Under the pieces are notes generated by a model. It made no database searches and was not told the origin of the DNA. It saw only the letters and a list, made by a program, of their open reading frames with translations. This document shows positions 58,441 through 64,000 of a stretch of 64,000 nucleotides of DNA, piece by piece (positions within the stretch are counted from its first letter, which is position 1; each line of letters opens with the position of its first letter). A program made the translations under genes and the position numbers. The stretch comes from Typhlomys cinereus (lineage: Eukaryota; Chordata; Mammalia; Rodentia; Platacanthomyidae): the NCBI GenBank assembly GCA_023101885.1, contig JALPQD010000016.1, positions 12,215,634 through 12,279,633 on the forward strand. The letters run 5' to 3'.

Positions 58441-61330
58441 AGAAATTGTTCTTCCATGTGTGAATTTCGGGCTCCAACACAGGTCATCAGAATATATTCA
58501 AATACTTTTTACTTACTTGGCCACCTTGCCCACCACAGCCATCTATATTTCTAAAAACAGAAATATATGGCCTAAACCACTACTTCCCTTATGCCTGTTT
58601 AGTTTTGAGCATGAACTAGAACAGTCATACAATGACTACAAAGTACAAATGTGAAGGAAGACCAAGGAAATCAGAACTGCCAGCCCATCCATCAATAAAC
58701 CATTCAGCTGCTGTCAGCCACCATCTACTAGCAGACTCCGTGTTAAGGAAGAAGAATAAATCATTCTTTGTTTAAACCCATGTAAGAGAAAGATACTACT
58801 ATATTGAAAATTTTGTAATTGAATCAGATGGCTTCATCCTTGGTTGATATTAACGACCAATAGCATGTTGTTTATAGAATTAGCCAGTCAATTCTTTGTT
58901 ATTTGATGGGGAAAAAAAAAGATATATGAACTATGAGAGAATGAAAAGACACAAATTGGAGTTAGGAAAGATGCAGGATGATTTGCCAGGGGACCTTGAA
59001 AGCAACTGAAAAAGCTGAGGATAATGAAGCATGAGAGATCTGCGTGCTCCCAGCATCTGTGAGGAGGAAGGCAGCCAAGACTGATCTGGGGAGGCTGTTT
59101 AATTTATGGACTGGATTGAGGATACACAATCAGAATGTTTTCAGAAATGTGAGCAATGCCTTATAACAGGTTGCAAAGGAGAACTAAGTGTGAACTACCT
59201 GCTTGCCAAAATCTCTTGCATACCACATTGGACAAGCTTCCCTTACTGGGTTTGGAAAGGCAAGTCCTCTTCCTTTACACTTGTTCTTTATGGAAACAAT
59301 GTTCCATGTGGTCATGCGTTTTAACTATGACAGGCCTATTTAACTCCTGTCTCATGTCCATTAGGGAGGCATATTCATTCCAGTGTACTCTCGTGGGTCC
59401 AGGCAAAGGGGAGAAAATAGAACAGAGATGCATCGAATCTTAATCTGCTTACTTAAGAAAGGGATTCTTCTGCTGACTTCAGGCATCTAAATTTTATCAT
59501 GCTTTATACCATAAGACATTCCAATTTTGCTGAAAACCAGCCCTCCTGACATTGCAACATGGGGGTCCAAAGTTATTTTACAGACATGTTTTACTCACAG
59601 GGTACTGCTGAACCAAATCTATCGCTTCCTCTTTCTAAGGAACTAGAATGTAAGTCATACAGAGAGATGCAAAATGTTCTCAAGGAACTGAAAGAACATA
59701 CAGCATGAATGAAGTGTTCAGAGTGCTAAGGGATTTTATGATCCACGAGTGTGACAAATTTATGAATATACAATTAACATCCTAGCTCTATAGTAGTATA
59801 ATAAGTGTAATAATAGTATAGTAAACTTAATAATAAAGAAAACAGTAGTGCAACAGTGAAAACTTTACAATACGCAAGACAGTTGTTCTTATGAGCACAT
59901 GTACTAAGCTAGTTTTTCTATATCACAGATGCAGGAAACATGTATGCTATCTTCTCATACAAACCTACATTTTGCAAAAAAGAGATCCAAGTAGACCGAA
60001 CATCCTCTTAACATTTAGAAATAGTTATGGGGAAAAGTTGAGCAGTCAGACTCCAAGAGTCTCTGCTAGTTCTCTTTCTGCACATAGTCAGTCTTGGAAG
60101 GATACAGGCAAGGCAAAGGAGTCATGTGCTGACTTGGAGGGCAGATCTTCCTCAGTTGACCCCAGCATCTTACAAGTCTTTCCTGCCCCCATGTGGCCTT
60201 GCCACTTAAAAACATCAACACATTAATGACATTTTTAGACCAGGCTACACAATGTGGAGAAATTATTTAAATTATCCACCTGTTTGCTTCTCTTTAGCAA
60301 CCCAATAATAACAGCACCAATATGGATCCAGTAGATGAGGAGAAAATTAAGTTAGACACAGCTCCCACCTGGCCTAACACAAATCTCGGCATAGGTGCTT
60401 ATTCAAGTGCTTATTGGATTTAAGTCAGAGTCAAAAAGCTTTAAATGCTCAAGAAATAGCAGTAACTGTTCAGGAAGGCTGAAGATTTCTTCCTAAGAAT
60501 ACCAGCTCCTTTTTTCTATTATATTTTAGCTAGATCACAAATCAGATTACTTTGTACCCTCCCAAATGAATCTTTCACTCACAGGAAAAATGGAAAGTGG
60601 TGATATTTTCATCATTCAACTGGTTTGAGAGAGTTTTATTTTTTTTTTCTCCATTAGCTACATGGCATCAATATAATTTTTTTTTCCTGCAGGAACAGAT
60701 CTTACAAATCACTCTTCAGTTTTGAACAAACATTATAGTGAACAAAACTGCTCTGAAGACTCTGGCCTCCAGGGACTACTTATTGTCAACCAGCTTTTGA
60801 AGAAGCTGAAATAATATACTTTTTTAAAAAAACTCAAATAATATCACATTTATCATCATGTTTTAGAAAATATAGATGTGAACTGTAAGAAGAAGAAAAT
60901 TTTCTCCATACACAGTGGAGTTTTCTTCAATTATAAACAAGAGTCAGATTCTGGAATTTTCAGGATGATGAATGGAAACTCAGTTCTAGACTCTGGAAGG
61001 AAAATCTTGCATGTCCATTCCCACATATGGGATCTAGATAAAACATTTTAAGATGACATTAAAATAGCATGGGAATAACAGGAAGGGGAGCAGATCCACA
61101 ATGGGGACAGGGTAGAGATGGGATCGGAAAGTAGATATCGGTAGGATGTGCATGGAGTGCTACAATGGACCCCTTTATTAGGGCAAAACCCTAATGTCTA
61201 AAATCAGTTATGGCTACAATGGCAAAGTTATATATCCTACCACTTTTGGCTATTTTAGAAACAATAGAGTGATTTATTGTGTTAGATAAGGCAATAAGAT
61301 TTTTTTTTGTGATGGAATTTCAACCTGGAG
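58441..61330. other. Unique non-coding stretch
   Basis: No gene recognised. Frames at 59106-59443 and 59891-60226 (72-111 codons) have no domain. No repeat could be assigned. Confidence 0.45.
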
Positions 61331-61663
61331 CTTGAGTTGTTTCTTTTTTTTAAATTTTTTTTTATTATTATTATTTATTCAACTGTGCACATGTGCGTGT
61401 GCGTGTGTGTCTGTGTGTGTGTGTGTGTGTGTGTCTGTGTATATGTAGAACCACGGACGAATTCGCGAACCACCATGGACGCCTCCACCTCCTTCTGCCC
61501 CAGGATTCACAGGCTCCGCCCTGCCAGGACCAGAAGCGCAGGCTGCCCCTGCTTCCGCCTGGCGTCTATACGTGGGATCTGGGATCCGAACTCGGGACCT
61601 TCCGCCTGCAAGGCGGAGGCTTAACCCCTGAGCCACCTCTCCAGCCCCTTGAGTTTGTTTCTT
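61331..61663 (-). mobile_element. tRNA-derived SINE (young subfamily), minus strand, with TSD
   Basis: The body is 61346-61647, bracketed by cttgagttgtttctt (61331-61345) and cttgagtttgtttctt (61648-61663), a TSD with one extra T. It has a poly(T)/A-rich tail, (TG)n at 61393-61440, a GC-rich body with many CpGs, and an antisense head ending ctctccagcccc. It is the best-preserved CpG content among the copies, so likely the most recent. Confidence 0.87.
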
Positions 61664-63035
61664 AATTTTTTAAAATTTTCTTTCTAAATCTGATACATGC
61701 TTATTTATCTCAATCAAGTCTGGGGTATGAATCCATGGCTTTGGGCAATTTGTAGCATTTTCCTCAGCTTTAAGTTAATGGCTACTAACCTGCATAGCAG
61801 CCTGGAAGGTAACAAAAAAGAATACATATTAAGGGATATGTGCATGTGTGTGTGTGAAAATGTGTGCTATTTTAGACCATGATCACTAACAATAATTCTT
61901 CATGAGATCAAGTTCAGATGCCTGACAAGGAGATTTGCAAGCATGTGCTTCTATTAAATAACTACAGACAGACAGACAGACAGACAGGTTCTGTGTAATA
62001 ATATCTTATTGAATTCCTATTACTTCCCTGACAAAGAAATTTTAATTTAGTTTACATCTAGCAATATTTGTCATGTAAATTGTTCCAAATATCACATAGG
62101 TGGCAAATACTCATAACTGGAACTTGAATTCAAATGTATTTGATTCCATTTTCCATTTTTCTTTTTTGCCATTGCTATTTTACTATTTTTACTTTTATGC
62201 ATTTTTCCTTTATTTTAATTCTTTTCTATCCCCTTATTCTCCAGTTCCTCCATCATCCCTGCAAGACTCACTCCTATTTTCAAGTCTTTTCATCTATGTG
62301 GCTCACTATGCTTCATCTAGTTTGTCTTTAATGATATATGCTTGACATGATTCATGCTCCCATAAGAATCATAGATCACAGGGTATGCCGCTGAGAAAAG
62401 CATCATCTTTTCTCTTATCACCACTAGTCTTTAAGTCTCTTAAGGAGGTTTGGAGTTTCTTGAGGTCTTTCCCCTTTCCTGCTGAGGTGTTGATAGGACA
62501 GCTTCTAAACTTATAAATCCGACTAGTATATTATTTAAGTATGGAGAAAGTTTAATTTAAAACCCAAGTTAATCTCATACTCATTTCTAATTTGAATAGT
62601 GTCATATAGCACTAAATTTACATAACATTCAGTTGCTGCCCACCAGTTACCTTGCTTGTTGAGAGATGGTGTTATATAAAGAAATAGGTATCTTTTCTGT
62701 TTTTATTCAACTAGAAGAGAACATCAAAAGTTGAGGAATATTCGGCAAAGCTTCTCTTAGATTTTTTATGAGTTTTCATGGGGAAGAAAAATGCCTGCTA
62801 TGCAGCTCTGTTGATTTATAAAAAAAGGAGAAAATGTAATTAATAATATATTACTCTCTTATTAAAATATAGGAGTCCCAATAAAATCCATAACACAAAG
62901 GCAAGGTAAACTTACTTTCCCACAGTTCTGAAGCTGAAAATCTGAAGTCAGGTTGCCAGTATGATTGGATCCTAGGTATGGACTTCCTTCCTGATTTGTG
63001 GATAGACATTTCTTAGTATATATGCATATAGGTAT
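61664..63035. other. Non-coding stretch with (ACAG)6 tetranucleotide repeat
   Basis: (ACAG)6 lies at 61964-61987. The remainder is AT-rich with no gene. A run near 62905-62975 ('acttactttcccacagttctgaagctgaaaatctgaagtc') may be the edge of an old LTR-type repeat. Confidence 0.45.
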
Positions 63036-63115
63036 GTGTGTGAGTGCATGTATGTATGTGTGTGTATGTGTGTGTGTGTGTGCATGTGTGCATGCATGTG
63101 TTTGTGTGTATGTCT
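63036..63115. repeat. Imperfect (TG)n microsatellite
   Basis: Alternating tgtgtg, tatgtg and catgtg units; followed by a GA/CAGA-rich run to about 63170. Confidence 0.8.
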
Positions 63116-63170
63116 GATAGTGACAGAAAGAGAGACAAAGAGAAACAGAGACAGATACAGAAACAGAAAA

Positions 63171-64000
63171 ATATTAGCGAAGTATTTGTCATGTAAAGGC
63201 ACAAACTCTACCCCAGCAGTCTTACCTCAATGACATCATATGAACATAATTGCCTTCCAGAAGCTTCATCTCCAAAACAAAACAGTGAATAAATATTAAG
63301 AGTTCCAACACCTGTCTTGTGGAGAGGGGAAATTCTGCCAATAGAAATTATATAACAGTAAGATAGTGTGGCCTGAGAAATATTTAAAATAATAGAGAAA
63401 ACGCATAAGAAAATCTCATTTGCTAAAAGGAATAGAAGTCTACTAAAGTTTAGGATTTCCAGTATTCAATTTGAGATTGTTTAGTATATGTATTGAAATA
63501 TAGCCTTGCTCTGTCACCTAGAACTTTGAGCTTACCTTATTTTGTGACTTGATAAGTACAATAAATATGGAAATGTTAATATGTTAACACCAAATGGTAC
63601 ATGATCTAACCATGAGGATTACAAGGAAAGCTATTATAGACAACCCGATCATGCACCTTTCATGCAAAGTCTAAATCTTTGTACAGTGAGGAAAAATAGA
63701 ACGTAATTCATGATATGTGTTCTATAGAATGTGTTTGTCTTTCAAACAGCATGGAGCTTTGTTAATCTTTGAGTTAACATATATTTTTGAATATATACTT
63801 GTGTCTCTCGCCCTATATTAGACTGAATGGGTAGCAGAGAGATATCACTTAAGCCTGTGAATGCTTTAGCAATACTAAGTCTCAAAGGTAACTACATTAC
63901 AATAGACATGTCAATTTCTTCAAGTTGCCATAACCAAATACATTCATGAGTTTCATCATATTTTTGGTTTAAACACAAACTAATACATAAAATAAAGCAT
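63171..64000. other. Unique non-coding stretch
   Basis: AT-rich. No gene or nameable repeat. Confidence 0.4.

Noticed and set aside
1..64000. CRISPR array, operon, bacterial or phage system
   Set aside because: No direct repeats with regular unique spacers and no prokaryotic gene layout. The window is mammalian repeat-rich DNA.

Overview
This window looks like rodent nuclear DNA from an intergenic, AT-rich stretch or a very large intron. I found no convincing host protein-coding exon, no tRNA or rRNA gene and no CRISPR array. Nearly every long open frame belongs to a LINE-1 (L1) retrotransposon, to a (CA)n/(TG)n microsatellite, or to chance. Evidence for a rodent: B1-, B3/B4- and B2-like SINE sequence; L1s whose 5' UTR is built of GC-rich monomers; and ORF1/ORF2 of the usual L1 kind. 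The most recent SINE has a B2-like tRNA-derived head but a longer body that I do not recognise as mouse or rat B2, and B1 copies are sparse. That suggests a myomorph rodent outside mouse and rat, perhaps a jerboa relative; this placement is weak.

Layout. 1-2606: unique AT-rich DNA with old SINE traces. 2607-3747: short 5'-inverted (twin-primed) L1 with a 17-bp target-site duplication (TSD). 6762-7179: solo LTR with a perfect 6-bp TSD. 7906-8575: a second LTR family, related to a piece at 35997-36320. 8728-9044, 11133-11442, 18862-19198 and 61331-61663: young SINE copies, minus strand. 21156-21499, 22898-23215 and 35030-35354: older subfamily of the same SINE, plus strand. 31420-34290: old, decayed L1, minus strand. 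36406-36618: short reading frame resembling a retroviral envelope membrane anchor. 57598-58440: a second L1 with inverted structure. The rest is microsatellites, older repeats and sequence in which I see nothing.

The main event is 43460-56705. A full-length minus-strand L1 inserted with a 16-bp TSD. A second, almost full-length plus-strand L1 later inserted into its 3' UTR, with a 14-bp TSD. The second L1 carries, downstream of its own poly(A), about 190 bp of unrelated sequence and a complete SINE, all inside the TSD. This is best read as a 3' transduction in which the transcript ended at the SINE's poly(A) signal. The pair forms a very large inverted repeat with two convergent CpG-rich promoters. 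The inner L1 keeps an intact 356-codon ORF1, but its ORF2 is broken by a 97-bp tandem duplication, nonsense codons and a frameshift. The outer L1 is broken in both frames.

I do not see a new defence, toxin or metabolic system here. What merits a second look is retrotransposon mechanics: nesting, transduction, twin priming, SINE-born microsatellites and splice donors in the L1 promoters.
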